A DNA stretch of 64,000 bases from Nonomuraea sediminis (GTDB taxonomy: Bacteria > Actinomycetota > Actinomycetes > Streptosporangiales > Streptosporangiaceae), in assembly GCF_018531495.1 (NCBI RefSeq), contig NZ_JAHDTI010000001.1, positions 806,001 through 870,000 of the forward strand, in the 5' to 3' direction. The translations under genes were made by a program, and so were the position numbers. The notes beneath the pieces are model-generated. The model saw nothing but the letters and a program-made list of their open reading frames with translations. It made no database searches and was not told the origin of the DNA. The first letter of the stretch is position 1. Each line of letters starts with the position of its first letter. Shown here piece by piece: positions 31,735-40,864 of this stretch.

Positions 31735-33092
31735 GGACACAGTTTCCCGCCGGCTTCGCGTTCGGGGCGGCCACGTCGGCCTACCAGATCGAGGGCGCGG
31801 TGGACGAGGACGGCCGGGGGCCGTCCATCTGGGACACGTTCGTCAGGCGACCGGGGCGGGTGGTCGGAGGGCACCACGGGGACGTGGCCATCGACCACTA
31901 CCACCGCTTCGCCGAGGATGTCGCGATCATGGCGGAGCTGGGGCTGACGGCCTACCGGTTCTCGGTGTCGTGGCCGCGCATCCAGCCTGACGGGTCGGGC
32001 GGCATCAACCCGAAGGGGCTCGACTTCTACAAACGCCTGATGGACGAGCTGCTGGCCAGAGACATCCAGCCCTGGCTGACGCTCTATCACTGGGACCTCC
32101 CCCAGGCCCTGGAGGACAGGGGCGGCTGGCCGGAGCGCGACACCGCCTACCGCTTCGCCGACTACGCGGCGGCCGTGCACGAGGCGCTGCACGACCGGGT
32201 GCACACCTGGGCGACGGTGAACGAGCCGTGGTGCGCGGCGTTCCTGGGCTACGCCTCGGGCGAGCACGCGCCGGGGCGCAGGGAGCCGGGCAACGCCCTC
32301 ATGGCCGCCCACCACCTCAACCTGGCCCATGGGCTGGCCGTCCAGGCGATCAGACCGTCGCGGGTCGGCGGCTGCGTCAACCTCTACGCCATCACGCCCG
32401 CCGGCGACGACCCCAGGGACGTCGCGGCGGCCAGCAAGATCGACGGGCTGCAGAACCGCCTGTTCCTGGACGCCCTCCTCACCGGCCGCTACCCCGACGA
32501 CATCCCGATGCGTCCCCGCGAAGGGGACATGGAGCTCATCAGCGCGCCCATCGACGTGCTGCTGGTCAACTACTACAGCCGTTACACCGTCTCGGGCACC
32601 GCGCCGGGCAGGGCGTCGGCGAGCGCCGCCCCCACCGACGCGGGCTCCCCCTGGGTCGGCGCCGAGGACGTGGCCTTCCTCGACGGCGGCCGGCCGGTCA
32701 CCGCAATGGGCTGGGAGATCGACGCCGACGGCCTGCGCGAGGTGCTGGCCAGGGTCGCGCGCGACTACCCGCCGATCCCGCTGGTCGTCTCCGAGAACGG
32801 CGCCGCCTTCGACGACGTCGTCGAAGGCGGCCGGGTGCGCGACCCCGACCGCATCGCCTACCTGGAGGCGCACCTCGAGGCCTGCCGCCGGGCGATCGAC
32901 GAGGGAGTCCCGCTTGAGGGCTACTTCGCCTGGTCCCTGATGGACAACTTCGAGTGGGCCTGGGGGTACGGCAAGCGGTTCGGACTGGTACACGTTGACT
33001 TCCAGACGCAGCGGCGCCTGCCCAAGGACAGCGCCCGCTGGTATGCGCAGATCATCCGGCAGAATGGGCGCCATGAACCGACCGACTCTTGA
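31731..33092 (+). CDS. bglC: Beta-glucosidase, glycoside hydrolase family 1
   Basis: A 453-residue cytoplasmic enzyme that hydrolyses imported cellobiose to glucose. The N-terminal GH1 signature FPAGFAFGAATSAYQIEGA, the acid/base Glu165 in TVNEPWCAAFLGYASG and the nucleophile Glu355 in VVSENGAAF are all present. SLMDNFEWAWGYGKRFGLVHVDF near the end completes the barrel. No signal peptide. The GTG start overlaps the cebG stop, so uptake and hydrolysis are translated together. This enzyme also removes cellobiose, the inducer, and so resets the operon. Confidence 0.94.
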   Translation: MRTQFPAGFAFGAATSAYQIEGAVDEDGRGPSIWDTFVRRPGRVVGGHHGDVAIDHYHRFAEDVAIMAELGLTAYRFSVSWPRIQPDGSGGINPKGLDFYKRLMDELLARDIQPWLTLYHWDLPQALEDRGGWPERDTAYRFADYAAAVHEALHDRVHTWATVNEPWCAAFLGYASGEHAPGRREPGNALMAAHHLNLAHGLAVQAIRPSRVGGCVNLYAITPAGDDPRDVAAASKIDGLQNRLFLDALLTGRYPDDIPMRPREGDMELISAPIDVLLVNYYSRYTVSGTAPGRASASAAPTDAGSPWVGAEDVAFLDGGRPVTAMGWEIDADGLREVLARVARDYPPIPLVVSENGAAFDDVVEGGRVRDPDRIAYLEAHLEACRRAIDEGVPLEGYFAWSLMDNFEWAWGYGKRFGLVHVDFQTQRRLPKDSARWYAQIIRQNGRHEPTDS

Positions 33093-34071
33093 GGCCGTGG
33101 CCGCCCTGGCAGGGGTGGGCCGGGGGACCGTATCGAGGGTCATCAACGGCTCGCCCAACGTCAGCAGGAAGGCCCGCGAAGCGGTACAGCACGCCATCGA
33201 GGAGCTGGGCTACGTCCCCAACAGAGCGGCCAGGGCGCTGGTCACCCGCCGCACCGACACGGTCGCGCTGGTCGTGTCGGAGTCCGAGCTGCGCGTCTTC
33301 GACGAGCCGTACTTCGCGGGCACGATCCGCGGCATCGGCTCGGCGCTGTCGGAGACCGGGCTCCAGCTGATCCTGGCCATGGCCCAGTCGCGCGAGGAGC
33401 ACGCGCGGCTGGAGCACTACCTGACCAGCCAGCACGTCGACGGGGTGCTGCTGCTGTCGCTGCACGGCGCCGACCCGCTGCCGGGCAGGCTGGAGGCGAT
33501 GGGCGTGCCGACCGTGCTCGGCGGCCGCCCCGTCGGCCTCGACCCCTACAGCTACGTGGACATGGACAACAGGGCCGGCGCCCGGCAGGCGGTGAAGTAC
33601 CTGGCGGGCCTGGGCCGCACCAGGATCGCCGCGATCGCCGGTCCGCAGGACATGGCCGCCGGTGTCGACCGTCTGGCGGGCTACCGCGACGTGGTGCTGC
33701 CCGCCGGCCTGCCGGAGCTGGTGGCCTACGGCGACTTCTCCGAGGACAGCGGGGTCGCCGCGATGCGGGAGCTGCTTGCGGCGCATCCCGGGCTTGACGC
33801 GGTGTTCGCCGCCTCCGACCCGATGGCGATGGGCGCGATGCGGGCGCTGCGGGCGGCCGGCCGGACCATCCCCGGCGACGTGGCCGTGGTCGGCTTCGAC
33901 GACTCCAAGGCGGCCGCGCACACCGAGCCGCCGCTGACCACGGTCCACCAGCCGACCGAGCTGATGGGCCGGCAGATGGCGCAGCTGCTCGTGGCCCGGA
34001 TCAACGGCGAGGAGCTGCGCCAGCCCGTCGTCATCCTCGACACCCACCTGGTGCGCCGAGAGTCGGCTTGA
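33073..34071 (+). CDS. cebR: LacI-family cellobiose-responsive repressor
   Basis: A 332-residue repressor. ATG at 33073 is used; an ATG three codons earlier is possible. Both lie inside the 3' end of bglC. The HTH is TLEAVAALAGVGRGTVSRVINGSPNVS, with the hinge YVPNRAARALVTRRTDTVALVV. The periplasmic-binding-protein core ends with VAVVGFDDSKAAAHTEPPLTTVHQP. Position inside the ceb operon and perfect TGGGAGCGCTCCCA boxes upstream identify it as CebR/CelR. Being in the operon it represses, it is autoregulated. Confidence 0.9.
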   Translation: MNRPTLEAVAALAGVGRGTVSRVINGSPNVSRKAREAVQHAIEELGYVPNRAARALVTRRTDTVALVVSESELRVFDEPYFAGTIRGIGSALSETGLQLILAMAQSREEHARLEHYLTSQHVDGVLLLSLHGADPLPGRLEAMGVPTVLGGRPVGLDPYSYVDMDNRAGARQAVKYLAGLGRTRIAAIAGPQDMAAGVDRLAGYRDVVLPAGLPELVAYGDFSEDSGVAAMRELLAAHPGLDAVFAASDPMAMGAMRALRAAGRTIPGDVAVVGFDDSKAAAHTEPPLTTVHQPTELMGRQMAQLLVARINGEELRQPVVILDTHLVRRESA

Positions 34072-34113
34072 CCAGCGGATATGCTGCACTTGAAAGATCG
34101 AAAGGATTCCCCT

Positions 34114-34956
34114 GTGCCCGAGCTCGTCGGCGGCGGCTACACCGCGCGCATCAGCGAGCGCGGCGCCGCGCTGAGCATGCTCAGGCACGGCGGCCGTGAC
34201 CTGATCACCACCTGGCCCGATGACGGGCCGATCCCCTTCTTCGCCGGCACGATCCTGGCCCCCTGGCCCAACCGGGTGGCCCGGGCCCGCTACACCTTCG
34301 ACGGCCTTGCCCACGAGCTGGCCGTCTCCGAGCCGTCGCGCGGCCACGCCCTGCACGGCCTGGTCGCCTCGGCGCGGTGGCGGGTGGTGGAGTGGCTGGC
34401 CGCCGAGGACGACCACGCCTTCGTACGGCTGGCCCACACCCTCACCGGCGCTCCCGGCTACCCGTTCCCGCTGGCCCTGCAGGTCACCCACCGGCTCGAC
34501 CGGCACGGCCTGACCACGACGGTCACCGCCGAGAACGTCGGCGACCGGCCCGCCCCCTACGGCTGCGGCCCGCATCCGTGGCTGCTCGGCGAGCACGTCC
34601 AGGTGCCCGCCTCGAAGGTGCTGCTGACCGACGACGACCTGCTCCCCGCCGAGGTGGCCGGCGTCGCTGGCACGCCGTACGACCTGCGTGAAGGCCGTCA
34701 GGTGGCGGGGCTGGAGGTCGACCACGCCTTCACCGGGCTGTCGGAAGGGTGGGCGCGGGTGGGCGACGTGCGGATCTCGTGGGATCCGGCGGTGCTGCCG
34801 TGGGTGCAGGTGTGCGCGGGGGAGCCGCTCGGCTACCAGGGGGTGGCGGTGGAGCCGATGACGTGCCCGCCGGACGCGTTCAACTCCGGGGTCGATCTGG
34901 TGACGCTCAAACCGGGCGGCCGCCACGAGGCCCGCTGGACGATCTCCGTCGCCTGA
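34114..34956 (+). CDS. Aldose 1-epimerase (mutarotase) family protein
   Basis: A 280-residue protein. The GTG at 34114 has AAAGGA seven bases upstream and is preferred to the ATG at 34081. The galactose-mutarotase-like beta-sandwich shows ILAPWPNRVARARYTFDG, the catalytic-His region SRGHALHGLVASARW, and GCGPHPWLL. The general-base Glu likely lies in AVEPMTCPPDAFNSG. It interconverts sugar anomers, for example the glucose released by BglC, and may be co-expressed with the ceb operon, starting 42 bases after cebR. Confidence 0.88.
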   Translation: MPELVGGGYTARISERGAALSMLRHGGRDLITTWPDDGPIPFFAGTILAPWPNRVARARYTFDGLAHELAVSEPSRGHALHGLVASARWRVVEWLAAEDDHAFVRLAHTLTGAPGYPFPLALQVTHRLDRHGLTTTVTAENVGDRPAPYGCGPHPWLLGEHVQVPASKVLLTDDDLLPAEVAGVAGTPYDLREGRQVAGLEVDHAFTGLSEGWARVGDVRISWDPAVLPWVQVCAGEPLGYQGVAVEPMTCPPDAFNSGVDLVTLKPGGRHEARWTISVA

Positions 34957-34973
34957 CGACAGAATGCCCTTCC

Positions 34974-35933
34974 GTGGATAGCAGGACGAAGCGCCGCTTA
35001 ACGCCCGGGCAGCTGGACAATCTGGCGCGCCGGGCCCTCGGCGTGGGCGCCGGGGTCATCGAGGAGCTGACCGACGGCTTCGCCAACGCCGTGTGGCGGC
35101 TGGAGCTGGACGACGGCAGGGCCGTGGTGCTGAAGGTGGCGCCGCCGCCAGAGCTGGAGCAGCTCAGCTACGAGCGCAACCTGCTGCGCATGGAGGCCGC
35201 CGCGCTCGAGCTGGCCGGGGCGGCGGGCGTGCCGGTGCCGCGGCTGCTGCGGGCCGGGTTCGACGATCCGATGCTCGGCGGCGACTACCTGGTGCTCGAG
35301 GCGCTCGACGGTGTGCCGTGGAACCGCACGCAGCCCGCCGACCAGGACGGGCTGCGCAGGCAGCTGGGCAGGCACCTGGCCGCGCTGCACTCGGTGACCG
35401 GCGAGACGTTCGGCTACCCGCACGCCGGGATCACCGGCTCGACCTGGCGGGAGGCCTACCTGGCGATGGTGGGGGCGCTGCTCGACGACACCGAGCGCTA
35501 TCCCACGCCGCTCCCCCGGCCCGCGGGCGAGATCCGCGCCGTCATCGAGGCCGCCTCCCCCGCGCTCGACGAGGTGAGCGAGCCGCGGCTGGTGCACTTC
35601 GACGTGTGGCCGGGCAACGTGTTCCTGGACCTGTCGGGCACGCCCAGGATCCAGGCGGTCATCGACCACGAGCGGGCCTTCTGGGGAGACCCGCTCGCCG
35701 AGCTGATCACGCCCACCATCTTCGGCGAGCTGACCGAGGACGATCCACTGCTGGCCGGGTACCGCGAGGTGCGGCCGCTGGAGCTCTCCCCGGTCCGGCT
35801 CGACCTCTACCGCGCCTACCTGTACCTGATCCTGCTGGTGGAGAACGGTCCCCGGCAGTATCCGGAGGACGACTACGCCCCCTTGCGCGACCTCGCCACG
35901 GCCTCGCTGGTGAAGGCCCTCGACCGACTCTGA
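34974..35933 (+). CDS. APH-family small-molecule kinase
   Basis: A 319-residue protein with the aminoglycoside phosphotransferase/protein-kinase-like fold. VVLKVAPPPELEQLSYERN holds the ATP-binding Lys and Glu. The Brenner motif LVHFDVWPGNVFLD supplies the catalytic Asp and metal-binding Asn, and VIDHERAFWGDPLAELI the DFG-equivalent Asp. The start GTG (34974) lacks a Shine-Dalgarno. It could phosphorylate a sugar, amino sugar or antibiotic. Position after the ceb operon and mutarotase hints at a sugar, but this is weak. Confidence 0.85.
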   Translation: MDSRTKRRLTPGQLDNLARRALGVGAGVIEELTDGFANAVWRLELDDGRAVVLKVAPPPELEQLSYERNLLRMEAAALELAGAAGVPVPRLLRAGFDDPMLGGDYLVLEALDGVPWNRTQPADQDGLRRQLGRHLAALHSVTGETFGYPHAGITGSTWREAYLAMVGALLDDTERYPTPLPRPAGEIRAVIEAASPALDEVSEPRLVHFDVWPGNVFLDLSGTPRIQAVIDHERAFWGDPLAELITPTIFGELTEDDPLLAGYREVRPLELSPVRLDLYRAYLYLILLVENGPRQYPEDDYAPLRDLATASLVKALDRL

Positions 35934-35944
35934 AAGGCCCGCTC

Positions 35945-36739
35945 TTGGCATTCCCCCACGCGGTGGCCGCGATGGCCCTGCTGACCTCGCTCACCCCCGC
36001 GACCTCCGCCCAGCTGCCGGCGTGCCCGCAGATCTTCGGGCACGGCGGCTACCCCACCGGCGCGAACGGCTGGCAGCGCGACCAGGTCCGCCAGCCCAAC
36101 AACCCCACCGCGATCAGGCAGTACCGGGCATGGGGCGCCGCGGGCGTCGAGGCCGACCTGCAGCTGACCAAGGACGGCACCAAGGCCGTCATGTGGCACA
36201 ACACCTCGACCTGGGGGCTGAGCGGCCCCAAGCGGGACGTCAACGCCATCTGGTGGGCCGCGGGCGCCGACCAGCTCAAGGGCCGCACGATCACCCGAGG
36301 GATCTTCAAGGGCGAGTCCGTTTACACCTTCCGCGACTGGCTGACCGCGATGAAGGAGAACGGCATGGTCGCCCTGGTGGAGATCAAACCCGAGACCCGG
36401 CAGTCGCTGCTCAGCGCCGACGCCTCGATCAGCTCGCGTGCCTGGTCGGAGGTGCTCGGCCCGGTCAAGGAGCACTACACGGGCCAGGAGTTGATCCTCT
36501 ACTCGCACGACACGGGCATCGCCGCCGAGCTCAGGCGGCGGGTCCTGGCCGCGGGCCTGCCGTCGAAACTGCTGACCGGCGGGCCCGTCTGGCCCGAGGT
36601 GACCAAGTGGGAGGAGCCGCCGCCCTCGTGGACCCTCAACAAGGGCGCGTGGGCGGCGGCTCTCAACGGCGGCGCCAGGCGGATCGCGACCGACTACACG
36701 CCGCAGTTCGCCGCATGGCTCAAGGGGAAGTGCCGCTGA
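35945..36739 (+). CDS. Secreted glycerophosphodiester phosphodiesterase-like protein
   Basis: About 264 residues. TTG at 35945 is chosen because GAAAGG lies five bases upstream and it opens a short signal peptide (MAFPHAVAAMALLTSLTPATSA). The TIM-barrel motifs of GDPD are FGHGGYPTGANG (GHGG in place of the usual GHRG), VEADLQLTKDG with the metal-binding Glu and Asp, and LVEIKPE. It would cleave glycerophosphodiesters or teichoic-acid-like polymers outside the cell. The 3' end overlaps the convergent M64 peptidase gene by 20 bases. Confidence 0.8.
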   Translation: MAFPHAVAAMALLTSLTPATSAQLPACPQIFGHGGYPTGANGWQRDQVRQPNNPTAIRQYRAWGAAGVEADLQLTKDGTKAVMWHNTSTWGLSGPKRDVNAIWWAAGADQLKGRTITRGIFKGESVYTFRDWLTAMKENGMVALVEIKPETRQSLLSADASISSRAWSEVLGPVKEHYTGQELILYSHDTGIAAELRRRVLAAGLPSKLLTGGPVWPEVTKWEEPPPSWTLNKGAWAAALNGGARRIATDYTPQFAAWLKGKCR

Positions 36740-38900
36740 CCACGGCCGCGTAGTCCTGCTGCTGCTTGTCGGCCTTCTGTACGGCGCAGCCGCCCGTGCT
36801 CGCCGTGTTCGGCACGCCGAGGTCGTCGGCTCCGCCGGTGCACGACAGGGCGCCCTTGACCGTGGCGCCCGACAGGATGCCCGGACCCGTGAAGGCGGCC
36901 GCCCCGCGGATCTGGGCGCCGACCACGGTGTAGGGGCCGGAGGCGATCAGGGCTCCGTTGAGCGTCGCCTTCAGCAGCTGCACCTCGCCGGCGGCGTTCA
37001 GCGCGCCGGTGATCGAGCCGCCGTTGACCACCAGGGTTCCGCCCTTCTTGACCGTCACGGGGCCGTTGACCTGGGCGTTGTCCAGGCAGGTGATCCCGTT
37101 GGCCACGGTCAGGGTTCCCGCGTACGCGCCGGTGACGGTCCTGGCGCAGGCGGGCGGGGGCGCGATGGTGGTGACCTTGAACGTGCCCGCCTCACCGTGG
37201 TTGCCCGCGGCGTCGGTCGAGCGGTACTCGATCGTGTGGCGGCCTCGGGGCAGCTTGCCGTACACGAGGTGGTCGATCTCGGTGCCGGTCTCGCTGAACG
37301 TCCAGGGCAGGGCGGAGGAGGTCGGCCAGCCGAAGTAGTCGAACCAGCCGTCGCCGTCGACCCGCGACTCGGACACGACGTAGCCGGGGCGCTCGTCGGT
37401 GCCGGTCAGGCGCATGGTGAACGGGCCGTTGTAGACGTAGGTGTCGCCGGAGCGGGCCAGCGGCTCCGACAGCTCGTACCCGGTCTTGGGAAGTGCGCCG
37501 TCGATCGTCCAGGTGAGCGTCTGGCCGCCGAGCGACGCCGTCAGCGTGGTGCCGGTGAGCCCGGACAGGTTCAGGTCGCTGCCGGAGTCGCCGACCTGCT
37601 TGCCGTCCAGGCGCCAGGTGACCGCGGGGACGGTCGCGGCCGGATGGGTGGTCTCCACGTAGACGACGTCGTTCTTGCCGACGGGCCTGCTCGTCGGGGT
37701 CGAGGAGACGAATCCCGGGGTGAGGCCGTCGGGCGGGGTGGTGATCGAGGTGTCGACCGTCCACGTGCGGGTCCTGGTCATCGCGGCGCGGATCGCGGGG
37801 TCCCTGACGAAGTCCGTCGGGTCGGTGACGGTGGCGGACACGGTGTGCGTGCCAGGTGTCAGGCCCAGGGTGCGCAGGTCGAGCGCCTGTTCGTGGCCCG
37901 CCTGCTTGCCGTCGACGGTCCAGGCGACGGTGAGGGCGTGATCGACCGGGCGCATCGGCTCCACCCAGAGCACGCGGTCGGCGCCGACCGGTGCGCCGGT
38001 GGGCGTGGAGTCCTGCACGACGTCGGTCTTGGCGGTGATACGGCGGGCCATCACCTCGCGGCCGACCTGGTCGTAGTAGTAGCCGAGCGTCTTCATCATC
38101 GAGTGCCTGCTCGGGCGCCAGATGCCGGTCTGGTAGTACATGCCGCCCTCGTAGCGGCCGATCGGGCCGCCGGCCTCGCTGGGCTCGCCGAGCCAGCGCC
38201 ACCACTTCTTCTGCTGGTCGCGCATCTGCTGTTCGGTCAGCAGCGTGTGGTGGGCGCTGGACGGCTCGGGGCCGGTGTAGGCGCCGCCGGGCACGCCGCG
38301 CTGGTAGTAGTCGTACTCGTCCTGCAGGCCGCCGAGCGAGTGGCCCAGCTCGTGCGGGCTGATCAGGGCGGACATGGCGTTGCTGCCTGAGGCGGTGGCG
38401 TAGGAGCCGCCCGCCCCGCCGTAGGTGCCGCTGTTGGCCAGCGCCAGGATCTGCCGGTTGCCGCTCGTGGTGCCGGTGACCAGGTTGGCGTACTTGGTGG
38501 CGGCCGTGTTGTCCATCGTGATGAGGCGCTGGACGCTGCCGGGGTTGCACTGACCCCAGAAGCCCATGCTGAGCGGGGTCGTCTTCTTCGGGCTGGTGAG
38601 GTCGGGGTCGCAGCTGATGCCGGACTCGCCGGAGACGATGTCCACCCGGTAGACGTTGATGTAGTTCCGGTAGGTCTTGAACGGCTCGAGAGACCACATC
38701 ACGTTCAGGTGCCGGTCCACGTCGGCCTGGAACTTGGCCTGTTCGGCCTGGGTGTAGCCGTCTCCCATGATGATCAGGTTGAACCGCTTCGCGGGCGCGC
38801 CCGTGACCTGCACCGGCGTGACCGTGGCGGTGCCGGGCTCGGCGGCGGCGGGTGTCTGTAAGAGGCTCGCGACGAGCGTGAGGGCGGCGATACTTCGCAT
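36720..38900 (-). CDS. Secreted M64-family (IgA-peptidase-like) metallopeptidase with C-terminal repeats
   Basis: A 726-residue exported protease. ATG at 38900 starts the signal peptide MRSIAALTLVASLLQTPAAA. The M64 catalytic domain (about 25-310) opens FNLIIMGDGYTQAEQAKF and has zinc motif HELGHSLGGLQDEYDY (His183, Glu184, His187 and the distal Asp/Glu). Then come Ig-like modules (DGKQAGHEQAL; YVETTHPAATVPAVTWRLDG; HTIEYRSTDAAGNHGEAG) and a C-terminal beta-solenoid-like stretch (VNGPVTVKKGGTLVVNGGSITGALNA). The modules probably bind wall or substrate polymers. The substrate is unknown; human IgA is not implied. Confidence 0.87.
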   Translation of the reverse strand: MRSIAALTLVASLLQTPAAAEPGTATVTPVQVTGAPAKRFNLIIMGDGYTQAEQAKFQADVDRHLNVMWSLEPFKTYRNYINVYRVDIVSGESGISCDPDLTSPKKTTPLSMGFWGQCNPGSVQRLITMDNTAATKYANLVTGTTSGNRQILALANSGTYGGAGGSYATASGSNAMSALISPHELGHSLGGLQDEYDYYQRGVPGGAYTGPEPSSAHHTLLTEQQMRDQQKKWWRWLGEPSEAGGPIGRYEGGMYYQTGIWRPSRHSMMKTLGYYYDQVGREVMARRITAKTDVVQDSTPTGAPVGADRVLWVEPMRPVDHALTVAWTVDGKQAGHEQALDLRTLGLTPGTHTVSATVTDPTDFVRDPAIRAAMTRTRTWTVDTSITTPPDGLTPGFVSSTPTSRPVGKNDVVYVETTHPAATVPAVTWRLDGKQVGDSGSDLNLSGLTGTTLTASLGGQTLTWTIDGALPKTGYELSEPLARSGDTYVYNGPFTMRLTGTDERPGYVVSESRVDGDGWFDYFGWPTSSALPWTFSETGTEIDHLVYGKLPRGRHTIEYRSTDAAGNHGEAGTFKVTTIAPPPACARTVTGAYAGTLTVANGITCLDNAQVNGPVTVKKGGTLVVNGGSITGALNAAGEVQLLKATLNGALIASGPYTVVGAQIRGAAAFTGPGILSGATVKGALSCTGGADDLGVPNTASTGGCAVQKADKQQQDYAAVVSGTSP

Positions 38901-38977
38901 GTCATGCACTATCGGCCGCTTCGCGCCGCTGGTCTCATCTCATCTGGGTATAACTCGGGCGTGATACCTTCGGCGGC

Positions 38978-39949
38978 GTGCAGCTGGAGCTGAGGCACCT
39001 GAGGACGCTGCGGGCCATCGCCGACCAGGGCAGCGTCACCAAGGCCGCCGCCGCGCTCGGCGTTTCCCAGCCCGCGCTCACCGCCCAGCTGCGCCGCATC
39101 GAGCGGCTGCTCGGCGGCGCCGTGTTCACCCGCGACCACCGCGGCGTGACGGCGACCGCGTTCGGCGAGTTCGTGCTGGCCAGAGCGCGGGCGGTGCTGG
39201 CCGGGGTGGACGATCTGCTGGCGGCGGGGCCCGACGAGCTGGCGGGCAAGGAGATCAGGGCGGGTAGCTTCGAGCATCCCGTCGTGGTGCCGCTGGTCGA
39301 CCGGCTGGCCGCCGCGCTGCCCGAGGCGCGGATCACACTGCAGACCGAGCACTTCGTCAGGGTGCTGGTGGACATGGTGGCCAACGGGCGGCTCGACGTG
39401 GCGCTGGTGGCCGACTACCCGGATCACGAGCTGCGGCCGAACCCGTCTTTCGGCATGGGGGTGGTGGCGGTCGAGCCGGTGTTCGTCGCCGTGCCCGCCT
39501 CGCATCCGCTCGCCGTACGGGAGGAGCTGGAGCTGGCCGATCTGGCGCACGAGCCGTGGGTGGTGCCGCCGTCGGACGGGATGGGCTGGCCCGAGCACCT
39601 GCTGGAGGCGTGCGAGCGGGCCGGGTTCGCGCCACGGGCGCGCTACCAGCTGGTCGAGGCCGGGGTGCGGCGGGAGCTGATCGGGTCGGGGCACGCCGTG
39701 TCGGCCTGCCAGGCGCACTACGAGCCCGGCGAGCGGGTGGCGGTGCTGCCGCTGCGCGGGGATCCGCTGTGGATGCGGCAGGTGCTCATCTGGCGGCACT
39801 CGCTCGCGGCCCACGCGCCCGCGCTGCTCGAGGCCGCCCGCGCGGCGCACACCTCGGTGGCCGCGCGCGGCGCCGCCTACGCCGCGTGGCTGGGCTCACG
39901 CGGCCGGAAGGTCGGCGAGCATGACGGGCTGGGTGGTCGGCCGCTCTGA
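38978..39949 (+). CDS. LysR-family transcriptional regulator
   Basis: A 323-residue regulator. The N-terminal HTH reads LRHLRTLRAIADQGSVTKAAAALGVSQPALTAQLRRIERLLGG. The effector domain (about 90-300) is PBP2-like (IRAGSFEHPVVVPLVDRLAAALPEARITL; VALVADYPDHEL; VFVAVPASHPLA). The GTG start has no Shine-Dalgarno and lies ten bases after a -10-like TGATAC, suggesting a very short leader. It is divergent from the M64 peptidase gene, its most likely target. The 3' end overlaps the convergent anti-sigma gene by 54 bases, an unusually long overlap. Confidence 0.88.
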   Translation: MQLELRHLRTLRAIADQGSVTKAAAALGVSQPALTAQLRRIERLLGGAVFTRDHRGVTATAFGEFVLARARAVLAGVDDLLAAGPDELAGKEIRAGSFEHPVVVPLVDRLAAALPEARITLQTEHFVRVLVDMVANGRLDVALVADYPDHELRPNPSFGMGVVAVEPVFVAVPASHPLAVREELELADLAHEPWVVPPSDGMGWPEHLLEACERAGFAPRARYQLVEAGVRRELIGSGHAVSACQAHYEPGERVAVLPLRGDPLWMRQVLIWRHSLAAHAPALLEAARAAHTSVAARGAAYAAWLGSRGRKVGEHDGLGGRPL

Positions 39950-40690
39950 CCCGCCGGCGGGCTCGACGGTGAGGCCGATCCTGGCGTCGTCGCCCGCGGG
40001 GCGCAGGATCAGCACGTCGCCCGCGGCGACCAGCCCGGCGGCCCGGGCTCCCGCGGGGCCCATCAGCCACAGCTCGTAGACCTTCGCGGCGGGCGGCCTG
40101 GGCAGGTTCGCGGCGGTGAAGACCATGCCGCCCCGCCTCCTGGACAGCAGGACCGCCGCGGTGCCGCCGCCGGTGACGGGCTGGGTGATCGTCTCGGCGT
40201 CCGGGGCCGACAGCAGGGCGAGCATCGTGTCGTCGCGCCTGGCCAGGTCGCTCAGCTCGCGCCTGGCCTGGATGGTCAGGACGCCGAGCGCGACCGCCGC
40301 CGCCGCTGACACCGCCGCCAGTCCCGCCAGCACCCTGGTACGGCGGCGCGGTCGCAGCGGGGTGACGCCGGGCTCCGGCGTCACCGGGATCTCGGGGAGC
40401 AGGATGACCGTGCCACCGCCGCGGCCGTGCCAGACCGTGGCGTCGCCCGGCTCAGGATCCCCGACCGCCTGCCGTACGTCTCGGGCGGCGGCGAGCACGC
40501 GGGCGCGCAGGGCGGGGGGCGGGGCCTGGGCGGTGGCCTGGGCGAGGCGGGCGGCGGTCTCGCGCAGCGCGCGGACCTCGGCCGCACAGGAGGGGCAGCC
40601 GGCCAGGTGGCGCTCGAACGCCTTGCCCTCGGCGGCGGGCAGGGCGTGCACGGCATAGGCGCCGGACAGAGCGTGGGGTTCGTCGGTCAT
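39896..40690 (-). CDS. RskA-type anti-sigma factor (orphan)
   Basis: A 264-residue membrane anti-sigma factor. ATG at 40690 has GGGAG eight bases upstream. The N-terminal zinc-binding domain carries the H-x3-C-x2-C signature in FERHLAGCPSC. A single membrane helix (about 128-148, VLAGLAAVSAAAAVALGVLTI) follows an RRRTR stop-transfer signal. The extracellular RskA domain ends in the family-typical GLTVEPAGGSERPTTQPVMLADLP. Its cognate ECF sigma gene (sigK-like), usually directly upstream, is missing here; the next gene upstream is a divergent oxidoreductase. Confidence 0.88.
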   Translation of the reverse strand: MTDEPHALSGAYAVHALPAAEGKAFERHLAGCPSCAAEVRALRETAARLAQATAQAPPPALRARVLAAARDVRQAVGDPEPGDATVWHGRGGGTVILLPEIPVTPEPGVTPLRPRRRTRVLAGLAAVSAAAAVALGVLTIQARRELSDLARRDDTMLALLSAPDAETITQPVTGGGTAAVLLSRRRGGMVFTAANLPRPPAAKVYELWLMGPAGARAAGLVAAGDVLILRPAGDDARIGLTVEPAGGSERPTTQPVMLADLPAA

Positions 40691-40847
40691 CGGACGGCTC
40701 CCGGGAGGTGGTTCGGAGCGTCGGGAGCACCCGGATTCGGCGGCGTGTGCTGGGGTATCCGGTGGGTGCTCACGTCTGTACTTCGGCGCGTCGGACTCGC
40801 CGGATGATGGCGGGGGCTTTGCTCATCTCCCGGCATGTGCGAGAATC

Positions 40848-40861
40848 TCATCAGGTGATGA
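40848..40861. promoter_or_regulatory. Palindrome over the ribosome-binding site of the FAD oxidoreductase gene
   Basis: TCATCA-GG-TGATGA is a perfect 6-base-arm inverted repeat ending three bases before the ATG at 40865 and including the AGGTGA Shine-Dalgarno. It may be an operator or an RNA hairpin that hides the RBS. Confidence 0.4.
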
Positions 40862-40864
40862 ATT

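Noticed and set aside
40691..40864. Remnant of a sigma factor gene beside the anti-sigma gene
   Set aside because: None of the three frames on either strand shows sigma region 2 or 4 sequence.
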